A stretch of 64,000 bases of DNA from Shewanella psychrotolerans. Lineage in GTDB: Bacteria > Pseudomonadota > Gammaproteobacteria > Enterobacterales > Shewanellaceae. The notes under the pieces were generated by a model that worked only from the letters and a program-made list of their open reading frames with translations, made no database searches and was not told where the DNA came from. A program made the translations under genes and the position numbers. Of the stretch, positions 42,902 to 53,048 are shown piece by piece. The DNA is taken from assembly GCF_019457595.1 (NCBI RefSeq), contig NZ_CP080419.1, positions 4,304,736 to 4,368,735 of the forward strand, written 5' to 3'. Numbering within the stretch: position 1 is the first letter of the stretch; every line of letters starts with the position of its first letter.

Positions 42902-43762
42902 CTAAACTGCTGAGGCCCCTGAAACAATTTCCGACAGTTCCTGCGTAATCGCAGCCTGACGGGCTTTGTTGTAGACCAACTGCAAGTCATCGATAAGCTC
43001 ACCAGCGTTGTCTGTCGCAGCTTTCATAGCAACCATACGGGCCGCTTGCTCAGATGCGATGTTTTCGACAACACCTTGATACACTTGAGATTCCACATAG
43101 CGAACCAATAAAGTATCCAAAATTTCTTTTGGATCTGGTTCGTATAAGTAATCCCAGTGATGAGCAATCTCATCATCTTTTGACTTAGGCAAAGGTAGCA
43201 GCTGTTCGATCACAGGCGTCTGACTCATGGTATTAACGAACTTGTTAAATACCACATACAGACGATCAAGTGTGCCTTCGTTGTAAGCTTGTAGCATTAC
43301 GCGTACTGTTCCGATCAGGTCAGCTAGCTTTGGAGCATCACCTAAACCTGAAGCATGAGCAGACACTTTACCGCCAAAGCTATTGAAGAATTGTACGCTG
43401 CGTGCACCAATTGGGCAGAATTCAACTTCTGCACCGGCTTCACGTTGCTTCTTCACGTCTGCGACAACCTTTTTGAACAGGTTGACGTTCAGACCACCAC
43501 AAAGACCACGGTCGGTTGATACAACAATGTAACCAACCCGCTTAGCTTCTCTCACTTCCAAATAAGGATGCTTATATTCGAGAGAACCTTGCGCCACGTG
43601 ACCGATCACCTTACGCATATTTTCTGCATATGGACGGCTCGCTGCCATGCGTTCCTGCGCTTTGCGCATTTTGCTGGCTGCAACCATTTCCATCGCAGAT
43701 GTGATCTTCTGAGTGTTTTGAACACTCGCGATCTTGGTTTTAATCTCTTTAGCGCCGGCCAT
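42902..43762 (-). CDS. atpG: F1Fo ATP synthase gamma subunit
   Basis: 286 residues. N-terminal coiled-coil helix AGAKEIKTKIASVQNTQKIT with MEMVAASKM, then the Rossmann-like middle with VSTDRGLCGGLN, and a C-terminal helix (MKAATDNAGELIDDLQL). Forms the rotor shaft turned by the Fo ring. Between atpA and atpD as usual. Confidence 0.96.
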   Translation of the reverse strand: MAGAKEIKTKIASVQNTQKITSAMEMVAASKMRKAQERMAASRPYAENMRKVIGHVAQGSLEYKHPYLEVREAKRVGYIVVSTDRGLCGGLNVNLFKKVVADVKKQREAGAEVEFCPIGARSVQFFNSFGGKVSAHASGLGDAPKLADLIGTVRVMLQAYNEGTLDRLYVVFNKFVNTMSQTPVIEQLLPLPKSKDDEIAHHWDYLYEPDPKEILDTLLVRYVESQVYQGVVENIASEQAARMVAMKAATDNAGELIDDLQLVYNKARQAAITQELSEIVSGASAV

Positions 43763-43811
43763 CTTTACTCTCCAATCTGGACCTGAGGTGCCTTAAGACA
43801 CCTCTGTGTCT

Positions 43812-45353
43812 TTACCAGGTTTGGGTTTCTACGAACTTGTCGAGGCCAGCCTTCAAACCACCTTCGATATCGGCATTGTAATCGCCAGTATCGTTAATAG
43901 TCTTCATTAGGTCAGCATGCTCGCTGTTCATGTAAGAGAGCAAAGAAGCTTCGAAGTCACCGATCTTGTTTAGCTCAACAGCCTTTAGGTAACCTTTTTC
44001 AGCTGCGAAAATAGACACAGACTGATCGGCTACGCTCATAGGCGCATATTGCTTTTGCTTCATGAGTTCGGTAACACGCTCACCATGCTCAAGCTGAGCA
44101 CGAGTTGCATCGTCAAGATCAGATGCAAACTGAGAGAACGCCGCAAGCTCTCGATACTGTGCTAGTGCAGTACGGATACCGCCAGACAGTTTCTTGATGA
44201 TCTTAGTCTGCGCCGCACCACCAACACGAGAAACCGAAATACCTGGGTTAACCGCAGGACGTAGGCCTGAGTTAAATAGATCGGTTTCAAGGAAGATCTG
44301 ACCATCGGTAATCGAAATTACGTTGGTCGGTACGAATGCAGATACGTCACCCGCTTGAGTTTCAATAATAGGCAGTGCCGTTAGAGAGCCAGTTTTGCCC
44401 TTAACTTCGCCATTAGTGAACTTCTCAACATACTCAACGTTTACACGTGAAGCACGTTCTAGTAGACGTGAGTGAAGATAGAAAACGTCGCCTGGGTATG
44501 CTTCACGTCCTGGAGGACGCTTAAGTAGCAATGAGATCTGACGGTAAGCAACAGCTTGCTTAGAAAGATCATCATAGACGATTAGTGAGTCTTCACCGCG
44601 GTCACGGAAGTATTCACCCATTGAACAGCCAGAATATGGCGCCAAATATTGCAGTGCAGCCGCTTCAGAAGCAGTTGCAACAACAACGATGGTGTTAGCC
44701 AATGCACCGTGCTCTTCAAGTTTGCGAACAACGTTAGCAATAGTAGAAGCCTTTTGGCCTACCGCTACGTATACACACTTAATGCCAGAGTCTTTTTGAT
44801 TGATAATGGCATCGATCGCTAGCGCTGTTTTACCAGTCTGACGGTCACCAATAACCAATTCACGTTGTCCACGACCGATTGGGATCATAGAGTCAACGGC
44901 TTTATAACCAGTTTGCACTGGCTGATCTACTGACTTACGTTCAATAACACCAGGTGCGATAACTTCAACAGGAGAGAAACCATCGTTGTCGATAGGTCCT
45001 TTACCGTCGATTGGTTGACCCAATGTGTTGACTACGCGGCCTAATAGACCACGGCCAACTGGAACTTCCAAGATACGACCAGTTGTTTTAACTTTTTGAC
45101 CTTCTGCCAAATCGGCATAAGGACCCATAACTACGGCACCGACAGAATCACGTTCTAAGTTCAACGCGATTGCGAAACGGTTACCAGGCAGTTCGATCAT
45201 TTCACCTTGCATCACATCGGCTAGGCCGTGGATGCGGATGATGCCGTCACTTACTGCAACGATAGTACCTTCGTTGCGAGCTTCACTAACGACTTCGAAC
45301 TGCTCGATCCGCTGTTTAATCAGATCGCTGATTTCAGTGGAATTCAGTTGCAT
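43812..45353 (-). CDS. atpA: F1Fo ATP synthase alpha subunit
   Basis: 513 residues from the ATG at 45353, with GGGAG seven bases upstream; an in-frame TTG two codons earlier is not favoured. The non-catalytic P-loop is GDRQTGKTALAIDAI and the conserved PAVNPGISVSRVGGAAQ is intact. It alternates with beta in the F1 hexamer. atpH ends 14 bases upstream. Confidence 0.97.
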   Translation of the reverse strand: MQLNSTEISDLIKQRIEQFEVVSEARNEGTIVAVSDGIIRIHGLADVMQGEMIELPGNRFAIALNLERDSVGAVVMGPYADLAEGQKVKTTGRILEVPVGRGLLGRVVNTLGQPIDGKGPIDNDGFSPVEVIAPGVIERKSVDQPVQTGYKAVDSMIPIGRGQRELVIGDRQTGKTALAIDAIINQKDSGIKCVYVAVGQKASTIANVVRKLEEHGALANTIVVVATASEAAALQYLAPYSGCSMGEYFRDRGEDSLIVYDDLSKQAVAYRQISLLLKRPPGREAYPGDVFYLHSRLLERASRVNVEYVEKFTNGEVKGKTGSLTALPIIETQAGDVSAFVPTNVISITDGQIFLETDLFNSGLRPAVNPGISVSRVGGAAQTKIIKKLSGGIRTALAQYRELAAFSQFASDLDDATRAQLEHGERVTELMKQKQYAPMSVADQSVSIFAAEKGYLKAVELNKIGDFEASLLSYMNSEHADLMKTINDTGDYNADIEGGLKAGLDKFVETQTW

Positions 45354-45367
45354 GCTCAAACTCCCAA

Positions 45368-45901
45368 TTACGACTGCAGCGTTTCAGACAGACGGTTTAG
45401 TTTACCGCTGACCGAGCCATCAATGACTAGGTCGCCTGCCGTGATAATTACACCAGCAACAAGGCTGGCATCTACGCTGCAATTCAGCTTAACTTTGCGT
45501 GTGAGACGTTTCTCTAGAGAAGCACCAATTTGCTGTTGTTGCTCTGCGTTAAGCTCAGTGGCAGAAACAACATGTGCTTCAACCTCTTTAGCCCACTCAT
45601 TGCGTAACTCATGAAAGAGTTGATACACAGCAGGAAGTACTTCCAAACGACCGTTTTCAGCCATTACCTTTAACAGGTTCTGCCCTTGCTCATTGACCTG
45701 CTCACCACAAACTTTAATAAAAAGTTCTGCAAGCTGGTTACTGGCTAGTGCGCCAGACAGTAGCGGCTTCATCGTCTCGTTTTCACTGACTTGAGCTGCA
45801 AAATCAAGCATTTCTGCCCAACTATCTACTGCGTCTTTTTCAAGAGCAAAGTCAAACGCTGCCTTTGCGTAAGGACGAGCGATGGTGGTTATTTCAGCCA
45901 T
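45368..45901 (-). CDS. atpH: F1Fo ATP synthase delta subunit
   Basis: 177 residues, starting AEITTIARPYAKAAFDFALE and with the C-terminal block LVAGVIITAGDLVIDGSV. Forms the top of the peripheral stalk, joining the b subunits to F1. 15 bases after atpF. Confidence 0.96.
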   Translation of the reverse strand: MAEITTIARPYAKAAFDFALEKDAVDSWAEMLDFAAQVSENETMKPLLSGALASNQLAELFIKVCGEQVNEQGQNLLKVMAENGRLEVLPAVYQLFHELRNEWAKEVEAHVVSATELNAEQQQQIGASLEKRLTRKVKLNCSVDASLVAGVIITAGDLVIDGSVSGKLNRLSETLQS

Positions 45902-45916
45902 AACTCAACTCCCTTA

Positions 45917-46387
45917 TCAAATTTCAGCAACTAGTTTATTAACTATGTCACTGTGGGCGGCTTCATCAATCGAACGCTCAAGGATTTTCTCTGCGCCAGC
46001 GATGGCTAGAGAAGCAACTTGCTTACGCAAGTCTTCTTTCACGCGATTACGTTCAGCTTCAATTTCTGCTTTACCCTGAGCGATAATTTTAGCGCGCTCA
46101 GCGTCTGCTTCGGCTTTGGCCTCTTCGACAATCTGAGCTTTACGCTTATTAGCTTGCTCAATGATTTCGTTAGCAGTTGCCTTAGCTTCTTTTAGTTGGT
46201 CAGTGGCTTTCGCCTGTGCCAACTCAAGGTCTTTTACAGCACGATCAGCATCAGCTAGACCGTCGGCTATCCTTTTTTGGCGCTCTTCGATGGCATTCAT
46301 CAAAGGGGGCCAAACAAACTTCATGCAGAACCACACGAAGATAATAAAGGCAACCGTCTGACCGATTAGGGTAGCGTTGATATTCAC
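45917..46387 (-). CDS. atpF: F1Fo ATP synthase b subunit
   Basis: 156 residues: one N-terminal membrane helix (INATLIGQTVAFIIFVWFCM) and a long charged helix rich in A, E and K that dimerises as the peripheral stalk. Length equals that of E. coli b. Between atpE and atpH. Confidence 0.96.
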   Translation of the reverse strand: MNINATLIGQTVAFIIFVWFCMKFVWPPLMNAIEERQKRIADGLADADRAVKDLELAQAKATDQLKEAKATANEIIEQANKRKAQIVEEAKAEADAERAKIIAQGKAEIEAERNRVKEDLRKQVASLAIAGAEKILERSIDEAAHSDIVNKLVAEI

Positions 46388-46424
46388 AACAGCCTCCTAG
46401 TTAGATTAAAGACAGAAGCGTTGA

Positions 46425-46676
46425 TTACAGCATTGCACCCAGTGGGTTAGTAAACAGCATAAATAGTGCAATACCTACACCGATCATGGTTACCGCATCC
46501 AATAGACCAGCAACAATGAACATCTTAACTTGTAGCATAGGGGCCATTTCTGGTTGACGCGCAGCGCCTTCCAAGAACTTGCCACCTAGTAGGCCGAAAC
46601 CGATAGCGGTACCTAGAGCACCCATACCAATCAGTAGAGCAACAGCGATAGCTGTCATGCCTAATACAGTTTCCAT
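46425..46676 (-). CDS. atpE: F1Fo ATP synthase c subunit
   Basis: 83 residues, two membrane helices with the polar loop ARQPEMAP between them. The ion-binding carboxylate lies in the second helix ([17 protein letters not shown]60-type aspartate). The residues around it look like those of proton-type, not sodium-type, c rings. 37 bases upstream of atpF. Confidence 0.96.
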
Positions 46677-46744
46677 CTCTATCTCCAGTATTCTAAATCT
46701 TTAGTTAGTTAGTGATTTAGCTAAAAAAATTTCTTCGGCAATCC

Positions 46745-47539
46745 TTAATGATCTTCATGAGCCATGCTTAGATACACGATCGTAAGCATCATGAAGATAA
46801 ACGCCTGTAGGGTAATAACCAAAATATGGAATATTAACCAACCTAGCTGCAGTGTCACACCTAGAGCGGATAACGCCATATTGGCACCATACATCAGCGC
46901 AATAAGGATGAAGATCAACTCACCAGCATATAAGTTACCGAATAGACGCAGAGCCAATGAAATAGGCTTAGCGATAAGGGTAACTGATTCTAGTAGTAAG
47001 TTGACGGGTATCATTGCCCAATGGTTAAACGGATTTAACGTAAGTTCTTTTACAAACCCTGAAACGCCCTTGACCTTTATGCTGTAGTAAATAATCAGCA
47101 CAAACACACCAATAGCTAAGCTGAAGGTGATGTTTAAGTCAGTAGTTGGAACCACTTTCATGTAGGGAATACCAGCCGCTTTGGCTAATTCAGGTAGCCA
47201 GTCAACAGGAATCATATCCATGAAGTTCATCATGAATACCCAGACAAAAATGGTTAAAGCTAGAGGAGCAATTACAGGATTACGTCCATGGAAGGTTTCT
47301 TTCACGCTGCCATCAACGAACTCAACGATCATCTCAACAAAACACTGAAGTTTGCCAGGAACACCGGTAGTCGCTTTCTTGCCAACGCTATGAAAAATCC
47401 ATAGGAACAATACGCCAAGACCAACCGAAAAGAGCAACGAATCAACGTGCCATGTCCAGAACCCTTCGCCAACGTGTAAGTTGGTAAGATGGTGCTGGAT
47501 ATAGCCCTGCGGTGTTAACGCTTCACCTGTTGCAGACAT
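46745..47539 (-). CDS. atpB: F1Fo ATP synthase a subunit
   Basis: 264 residues with five to six membrane helices; the essential arginine is in KPISLALRLFGNLYAGE and the C-terminal helix carries LGWLIFHILVITLQAFIFM. It forms the ion half-channels at the c ring. 12 bases after atpI. Confidence 0.96.
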   Translation of the reverse strand: MSATGEALTPQGYIQHHLTNLHVGEGFWTWHVDSLLFSVGLGVLFLWIFHSVGKKATTGVPGKLQCFVEMIVEFVDGSVKETFHGRNPVIAPLALTIFVWVFMMNFMDMIPVDWLPELAKAAGIPYMKVVPTTDLNITFSLAIGVFVLIIYYSIKVKGVSGFVKELTLNPFNHWAMIPVNLLLESVTLIAKPISLALRLFGNLYAGELIFILIALMYGANMALSALGVTLQLGWLIFHILVITLQAFIFMMLTIVYLSMAHEDH

Positions 47540-47551
47540 GATTCATCCCAC

Positions 47552-47935
47552 TTAACTTTGCTTGAAGTATAAAGGAGCCGTCCAATGCACTATTAACGCT
47601 GATATATAACAAACAAAAAGCGGCATAAATACGACCTTAAGATTGATAAACACTAACGAAAACATTGCTATGGTTAACAGCAACTTCACCGCTTCCCCCC
47701 AGTAAAAAGTTTTCATCACTTTTCCTGCTGAGCTTGCTCCCGTGTGGGAAAAAGCGAGGGTTGCGAATACAAAATTAGGAAGTACAGCAATTGCACCACC
47801 TGCTAACGCAGATAATCCAAACTGAACTCCCCACACGGCGAAAAAGACAATTGAAACACCCCCAGCCACCGCCGCCTGCATCATCACCAACTTATAGGCT
47901 GACCATCGGCCACGACGTGCTAAAACCTTGCTCAA
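47552..47935 (-). CDS. atpI: ATP synthase protein I, TTG start
   Basis: 127 residues with four hydrophobic segments, the usual first gene of atp operons; it assists c-ring assembly or membrane insertion and is not part of the enzyme. The only start at the right place is a TTG (47935), with GGAG eight bases upstream and a stop codon five codons before it in frame. A weak start suits the low amount of AtpI needed relative to the subunits. Confidence 0.88.
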   Translation of the reverse strand: MSKVLARRGRWSAYKLVMMQAAVAGGVSIVFFAVWGVQFGLSALAGGAIAVLPNFVFATLAFSHTGASSAGKVMKTFYWGEAVKLLLTIAMFSLVFINLKVVFMPLFVCYISALIVHWTAPLYFKQS

Positions 47936-48070
47936 TTCATCTTCTCCGCATTAAGACTTTTTGTTTCTATGACCGAATATCAATTATCCGATCAATGACG
48001 AGGTACAAAAAGCTTGCGAAAGTATACCTTTTCGCACATCCAAAGCAAGTTTAAGGTAATTAAAAAATGG

Positions 48071-48101
48071 AGACTTTTAACGTGATCTAGGCCAAAAGTC
48101 T
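48071..48101 (-). terminator. Probable terminator of parAB
   Basis: On the minus strand AGACTTTT and AAAAGTCT form an 8-bp stem with a 15-base loop, followed by CCATTTTTT. It falls between parB and the atpI promoter region. Confidence 0.55.
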
Positions 48102-48160
48102 AAAAACAGAAATTTAACACACGTCACAAAGTTACATAATATTACTTTAACGTGGGAGTT

Positions 48161-49048
48161 TTAGCGGATTTTGTCAATAATACCATCTAATTCAGCCAAA
48201 TTTTGATAGTTAATAACCATTTTTCCTTTACCTTTTTTGTTATGGCTAATAGAAACTTTGGCCCCTAATTTTTCAATTAACTGGCTCTCTAAACGGGCCA
48301 CATCATGATCTTTTGCTGGTTTATCGACGATTTCAGGTGGATTTAAGGTTTTATTAACTAAACGTTCAGTTTCACGAACAGTTAGCTCTTTAGCACTCAC
48401 TAATCTAGCCAGTGTCGTTTGTTCATCTCCAGAGACGGCAAGTAACGCTCTAGCGTGCCCCATATCAATATCACCGTGCTCTAACATACGCTTTACAGCT
48501 TCATTTAAACTATTCAAACGTAATAAATTTGAAACAGTTGCACGAGACTTACCAACCGCATCAGCAGTTTGCTGATGAGTAAGCTCAAACTCTTCAATAA
48601 GGCGATTTAATGCGATGGCTTCTTCCATCGCATTAAGATCTTCACGCTGGATATTTTCAATGAGTGCAATAACAACCGCTGACTCATCAGGGACTTGCTT
48701 AATGATACAAGGGACTTTATCTAAGCTTGCTAACTGCGAAGCCCGCCAGCGACGTTCACCTGCGATAATCTCATAACCTTTATCAGATACTCGACGAACA
48801 ACGATTGGCTGAATGATACCTTGAGTACGAATAGACTCTGCTAACTCTTCTAATGCCTCTGGAGACATATCTTTACGAGGTTGATATTTACCAGGTTGAA
48901 GAAGGTCTACCGCAATCATCTTTAACTCTTCAGCATTATGATCAACGTTATTAACAGCATCGTCTTGAGACGTTTGCTTTGAAGCTGCATGGCTAGTGCT
49001 TAATAGCGCATCTAATCCTTTGCCTAAGCCACGTTTTTTCGGTGTCAT
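48161..49048 (-). CDS. parB: Chromosome partitioning protein ParB
   Basis: 295 residues from the ATG at 49048 (AAGGA eight bases upstream), starting MTPKKRGLGKGLDALLS. Typical ParB blocks follow: LLQPGKYQPRK, the CTP-binding region GERRWRASQLA and ENIQREDLNAMEEA, then the helix-turn-helix DNA-binding domain (TADAVGKSRATVSNLLRL). It loads on parS sites and spreads, and helps segregate the origin region with ParA. I did not find a canonical parS in the window. A longer frame to 49108 would overlap the end of parA and has no family match. Confidence 0.94.
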   Translation of the reverse strand: MTPKKRGLGKGLDALLSTSHAASKQTSQDDAVNNVDHNAEELKMIAVDLLQPGKYQPRKDMSPEALEELAESIRTQGIIQPIVVRRVSDKGYEIIAGERRWRASQLASLDKVPCIIKQVPDESAVVIALIENIQREDLNAMEEAIALNRLIEEFELTHQQTADAVGKSRATVSNLLRLNSLNEAVKRMLEHGDIDMGHARALLAVSGDEQTTLARLVSAKELTVRETERLVNKTLNPPEIVDKPAKDHDVARLESQLIEKLGAKVSISHNKKGKGKMVINYQNLAELDGIIDKIR

Positions 49049-49058
49049 CAATTTTTCC

Positions 49059-49847
49059 TTAAGCTTGCTGTAACTTAGAATGTTGTTCTGCGCGTCTAAT
49101 AATTTCACCCGCTAACGCAAGATAAGCTTTAGCACCAGCGCTCGATTTATCGTAATACATGGCAGGCGCCCCAAAACTGGGCGCTTCCGCCAATCTGACG
49201 TTACGAGGGATAACTGTGCGATACACTTTATCGCCAAAATGCTGCTTTAGCTGATCGGATACATCATTTGCTAATCGATTGCGGGGATCGTACATAGTAC
49301 GCAGGATCCCTTCGATTGAAAGACCAGGATTAACCATAGCCGCCAATTTACTGATGGTATCCATCAATGCAGTTAACCCTTCTAGGGCATAATATTCACA
49401 CTGCATAGGCACTAACACCGAATCAGCAGCAGACATAGCATTAACCGTCAGCATATTAAGCGACGGAGGGCAGTCTATGAAAATATAATCATAATCATCT
49501 TTGATAGGTGCAAGTGCATTACGCAAACGGATCTCGCGGGCAAAAAACTCCATTAACTTGATCTCGGCAGCTGTCACGTCGCCATTACCAGCAATAAGAT
49601 CATATTTTCCAGCGGTATTGCGGTAAACGATCTCATCGAAACTCTTTTCTTCGACCAAGAGTTCATAAGCAGTATTTTCGACATTATATTTATCGACACC
49701 ACTGCCCATGGTTGCATTGCCTTGAGGATCAAGATCGATAAGTAAAACTTTGCGTTTTGTTGCAGCTAAGGATGCCGCTAAATTAACACAAGTGGTTGTT
49801 TTTCCCACGCCACCTTTCTGGTTGGCTACAGCTATCACTTTACCCAA
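49059..49847 (-). CDS. parA: Chromosome partitioning ATPase ParA
   Basis: 262 residues: deviant Walker A NQKGGVGKTTTCVNLAA, the A' motif LLIDLDPQGNAT and Walker B YIFIDCPPSLNML. The ATP-bound form binds DNA and moves ParB-parS complexes. parB starts 10 bases after its end. The pair lies next to the origin as in most proteobacteria. Confidence 0.95.
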   Translation of the reverse strand: MGKVIAVANQKGGVGKTTTCVNLAASLAATKRKVLLIDLDPQGNATMGSGVDKYNVENTAYELLVEEKSFDEIVYRNTAGKYDLIAGNGDVTAAEIKLMEFFAREIRLRNALAPIKDDYDYIFIDCPPSLNMLTVNAMSAADSVLVPMQCEYYALEGLTALMDTISKLAAMVNPGLSIEGILRTMYDPRNRLANDVSDQLKQHFGDKVYRTVIPRNVRLAEAPSFGAPAMYYDKSSAGAKAYLALAGEIIRRAEQHSKLQQA

Positions 49848-49938
49848 AATATTATCCTGTCTTCACGTTAGCTGATTCGATACGCTTATTGTTTTATCAA
49901 ATTGCTTGAACTGGTTTAATAATGCAACTCTATTGGCT

Positions 49939-50568
49939 TTACGCTTCTGAGTTTTTGACCACTCTAAGCAAATGGCGCTGCTCTTCAAGACGAGGGACTT
50001 TCAGTTCAAACACGTCGGTAACACTATATCCTTCAGGAAGTTGTGCCATCTCTTCATCGCTAAGTTGACCTTTTAGCGCATAAAAACAACCATTTTCTTT
50101 CGGTAAATGTTGACACCAATGCAACATGTCTTCAATTGATGCAAACGCTCGGCTCAGTACGCCATCAAATTTTTCTTCAGGTTGATACGCCTCAACACGA
50201 CTTTCAACTGAACTAATATTATTGATCCCTAGTTCAAACTGAACCTGTTTCTGGAAACGGATCCGTTTACCTAAACTATCGAGTAACACAAATGTTTTAT
50301 CAGGATTCATTATCGCCAAAGGGATCCCTGGTAATCCAGGTCCGGTACCTACATCAATAAAACGTTCTCCAACAAGATGCTTACTTGCAGCAAGACTATC
50401 CATAATATGACGGATCAACATCTGCTCAGGATCTCTTACCGAAGTCAGGTTATAGGCCTTATTCCATTTTGCGAGCATAGCAACAAAATCGAGCAATTTT
50501 TGCTTTTGCTCTGGCGTGGCCGTCATATCAATGTCGGCTAAGTAGGTGTCTAATTGGACTGATAACAC
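49939..50568 (-). CDS. rsmG: 16S rRNA (guanine-N7) methyltransferase RsmG
   Basis: About 209 residues when started at the GTG at 50568, which has GAGG about 9 bases upstream and gives VLSVQLDTYLADI, aligning with the family start. The frame can be extended to 50589. The SAM-binding motif is FIDVGTGPGLPGIPLA. It methylates G527 of 16S rRNA; loss gives low-level streptomycin resistance in E. coli. About 80 bases after mnmG, same strand. Confidence 0.93.
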   Translation of the reverse strand: MLSVQLDTYLADIDMTATPEQKQKLLDFVAMLAKWNKAYNLTSVRDPEQMLIRHIMDSLAASKHLVGERFIDVGTGPGLPGIPLAIMNPDKTFVLLDSLGKRIRFQKQVQFELGINNISSVESRVEAYQPEEKFDGVLSRAFASIEDMLHWCQHLPKENGCFYALKGQLSDEEMAQLPEGYSVTDVFELKVPRLEEQRHLLRVVKNSEA

Positions 50569-50671
50569 GGAGGTATCCTCGATAAACAATGGGATATTAT
50601 GAAGCGGAGAAGCCTAGATGGGAAGCACCAAGGCCACTCATCTAGGCGAACAGCAAATTTTAGCTATGGAT

Positions 50672-52561
50672 TCAAGCGCTCTTTCTAAGTAAACCACGTT
50701 TCTTAAGATGAACCAGCAAAATCGAAATAGCAGCTGGAGTGATCCCTGAAATACGCGATGCCTGACCAATCGTTTCAGGCTTATGGTCATTAAGCTTTGC
50801 AATCACTTCGTTCGATAAACCTGGAACCTCTTGATAATCAAGATTTTGTGGCATCAAAGTTTTTTCATTACGAATCGCTTTATCAATTTCATCTTGCTGA
50901 CGTTGAATATAACCTGAATATTTAACTTGGATCTGCACTTGCTCGGCAGCACGTTGATCTTCGATTGCAGGGCCAAATCCTTCGATATCCATTAGTTTTG
51001 GATAATCGAGCTCAGGACGACGCAATAACTCTTCAAATGTCGCTTCACGGGTGATCGGCGTATTCAAATGAGGGTTCAGCGCATCAACCAAAGGCGAATT
51101 AGGATGGACCCATTGACTGCGTAAACGCTGAAGTTCTAATTCGATCGCTTCACGCTTAGCATTAAATTTAGCCCAACGATCATCATCCACTAACCCGATC
51201 TCACGACCCTTTTCGGTTAAGCGTAGATCCGCATTGTCTTCACGCAGCAATAATCGATATTCCGCGCGGCTAGTAAACATACGGTAAGGTTCTTTGGTTC
51301 CAAGAGTCGATAGATCGTCAACCAGAACGCCGAGATATGCTTCATCACGACGAGGACACCAAGACTCTTTACCTTGCACTTGTAATGACGCGTTCATACC
51401 CGCAAGTAAGCCTTGTGCGCCAGCCTCTTCGTAGCCAGTGGTACCGTTGATTTGTCCCGCAAAGAACAAACCATTTATTGATTTGGTTTCTAATGAGTTT
51501 TTAAGATCGCGAGGATCAAAATAATCATATTCAATCGCATAGCCTGGACGAATAATCTGTGCGTTTTCCATACCTTGGATAGAACGAACAAGATTTAACT
51601 GCACATCGAAAGGCAGGCTAGTCGAGATACCATTAGGATAAATCTCTGTCGTATTTAAGCCTTCTGGTTCGATAAAAATTTGATGCGATGCTTTATCCGC
51701 AAAACGATTAATTTTATCTTCAATCGATGGACAATAACGAGGACCGATCCCTTCTATCACGCCTGAATACATTGGGCTTCTGTCGAGTCCACCACGAATA
51801 ATCTCATGAGTACGCTCGTTAGTATGCGTAACATAACACGAGACTTGGCGAGGATGCTCTTTAACATCACCGATAAATGACATTACAGGTAATGGATCAT
51901 CACCTTTTTGCTCTGTCATCAGGTTGAAATTAATCGTATTTGCATCAATTCTTGGTGGTGTTCCCGTTTTTAAACGGCCAACACGGATAGGTAATTCATG
52001 TAAACGATGAGCTAACGAAATCGATGGTGGATCACCAGCTCGACCACCACTGTAATTTTCTAAGCCGATATGAATCTTACCACTGAGGAAAGTCCCTGCG
52101 GTTAACACGACAGCTGGAGCTTCAAAGGCTAATCCCATTTGAGTTACTACGCCAACGACACGATCATTTTCAACAATAAGATCGTCTACAGATTGTTGAA
52201 ATAAACGTAAATTAGGTTGGTTTTGTAGGATCTGTTGGATCTTAGCGCGATAAAGTGCTCTATCTGCTTGCGCTCTTGTCGCTCTAACAGCTGGTCCTTT
52301 ACTTGAATTTAAGGTACGAAATTGAATGCCAGCATGGTCAGTGGCAATGGCCATTGCACCGCCTAAGGCATCGATCTCTTTAACTAAATGGCCTTTACCG
52401 ATCCCACCGATAGCTGGATTACAAGACATCTGTCCCAAGGTATCTATGTTATGGGTCAATAATAATGTTTTTGACCCCATCCTAGCAGATGCCAATGCTG
52501 CTTCGGTTCCAGCGTGACCGCCACCAACAACAATTACATCGAACCGTTCATGAAAATGCAT
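50672..52561 (-). CDS. mnmG: tRNA uridine-5-carboxymethylaminomethyl modification enzyme MnmG (GidA)
   Basis: 629 residues from the ATG at 52561 (AAGG seven bases upstream); a GTG one codon earlier is less likely. N-terminal FAD site DVIVVGGGHAGTEAALA, conserved SCNPAIGGIGKGHL, and the C-terminal helical domain that binds MnmE. With MnmE it modifies the wobble uridine of several tRNAs. oriC lies directly upstream, so its promoter region overlaps the origin, as in E. coli. MnmE is 7.2 kb away. Confidence 0.96.
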   Translation of the reverse strand: MHFHERFDVIVVGGGHAGTEAALASARMGSKTLLLTHNIDTLGQMSCNPAIGGIGKGHLVKEIDALGGAMAIATDHAGIQFRTLNSSKGPAVRATRAQADRALYRAKIQQILQNQPNLRLFQQSVDDLIVENDRVVGVVTQMGLAFEAPAVVLTAGTFLSGKIHIGLENYSGGRAGDPPSISLAHRLHELPIRVGRLKTGTPPRIDANTINFNLMTEQKGDDPLPVMSFIGDVKEHPRQVSCYVTHTNERTHEIIRGGLDRSPMYSGVIEGIGPRYCPSIEDKINRFADKASHQIFIEPEGLNTTEIYPNGISTSLPFDVQLNLVRSIQGMENAQIIRPGYAIEYDYFDPRDLKNSLETKSINGLFFAGQINGTTGYEEAGAQGLLAGMNASLQVQGKESWCPRRDEAYLGVLVDDLSTLGTKEPYRMFTSRAEYRLLLREDNADLRLTEKGREIGLVDDDRWAKFNAKREAIELELQRLRSQWVHPNSPLVDALNPHLNTPITREATFEELLRRPELDYPKLMDIEGFGPAIEDQRAAEQVQIQVKYSGYIQRQQDEIDKAIRNEKTLMPQNLDYQEVPGLSNEVIAKLNDHKPETIGQASRISGITPAAISILLVHLKKRGLLRKSA

Positions 52562-52669
52562 CACAGTACCTTAAATAAAAACCTGTATCGAAATTGAAAA
52601 TAGAAATTGATAGTTAGCTATCGATTAATTACTCAACGAGTAGCCGAGTATTTTAGCACTTGGAAGGCA

Positions 52670-53010
52670 TTTGGTGAAAGATCAATTTAGGCCTTTCGAT
52701 CTCAAATTGATCCGCTTAATAGATCTTAAGATCTTTATATAGATCCTTTATTATGTTTACTATTAGGATCGCTCTTTTCGGTGGATAACCCTAATTTCAT
52801 ATTAGAATCAATACTTAATAGCATTTTGATCCTGTGTTCTGATCGCGATCTAACTTGCGTAAGCTTGGGGATAGATCGCCTACTTATCCACAAGGTGGAT
52901 CTTTGGTCTGATCGGGTGTTGAATAATACAGAGTTAGATCATGATCAAATAATAGCTTATCCACATATTTATCATTTGAGATCGTAATATGTGGATAAGA
53001 TAGATCTAAT
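52670..53010. other. Chromosomal replication origin (oriC)
   Basis: The gap between mnmG and mioC, the E. coli oriC position. DnaA boxes: TTATCCACA at 52884-52892 and 52957-52965 (plus), the same on the minus strand at 52990-52998, and a one-mismatch box (TTATCCACC, minus strand) at 52780-52788. Seventeen GATC sites fall between 52680 and 53006, against about one expected. An A/T-rich part with repeated GATCTT/GATCCTT motifs (52720-52770) precedes the boxes, like the DNA-unwinding element, and TATTAGGATCGC followed by GTGGATAAC resembles the E. coli left half. Fis/IHF sites were not assigned. Confidence 0.88.
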
Positions 53011-53048
53011 CTGTGAGTTGTTAGGAGGGTTATACTGATAAGAGATCG

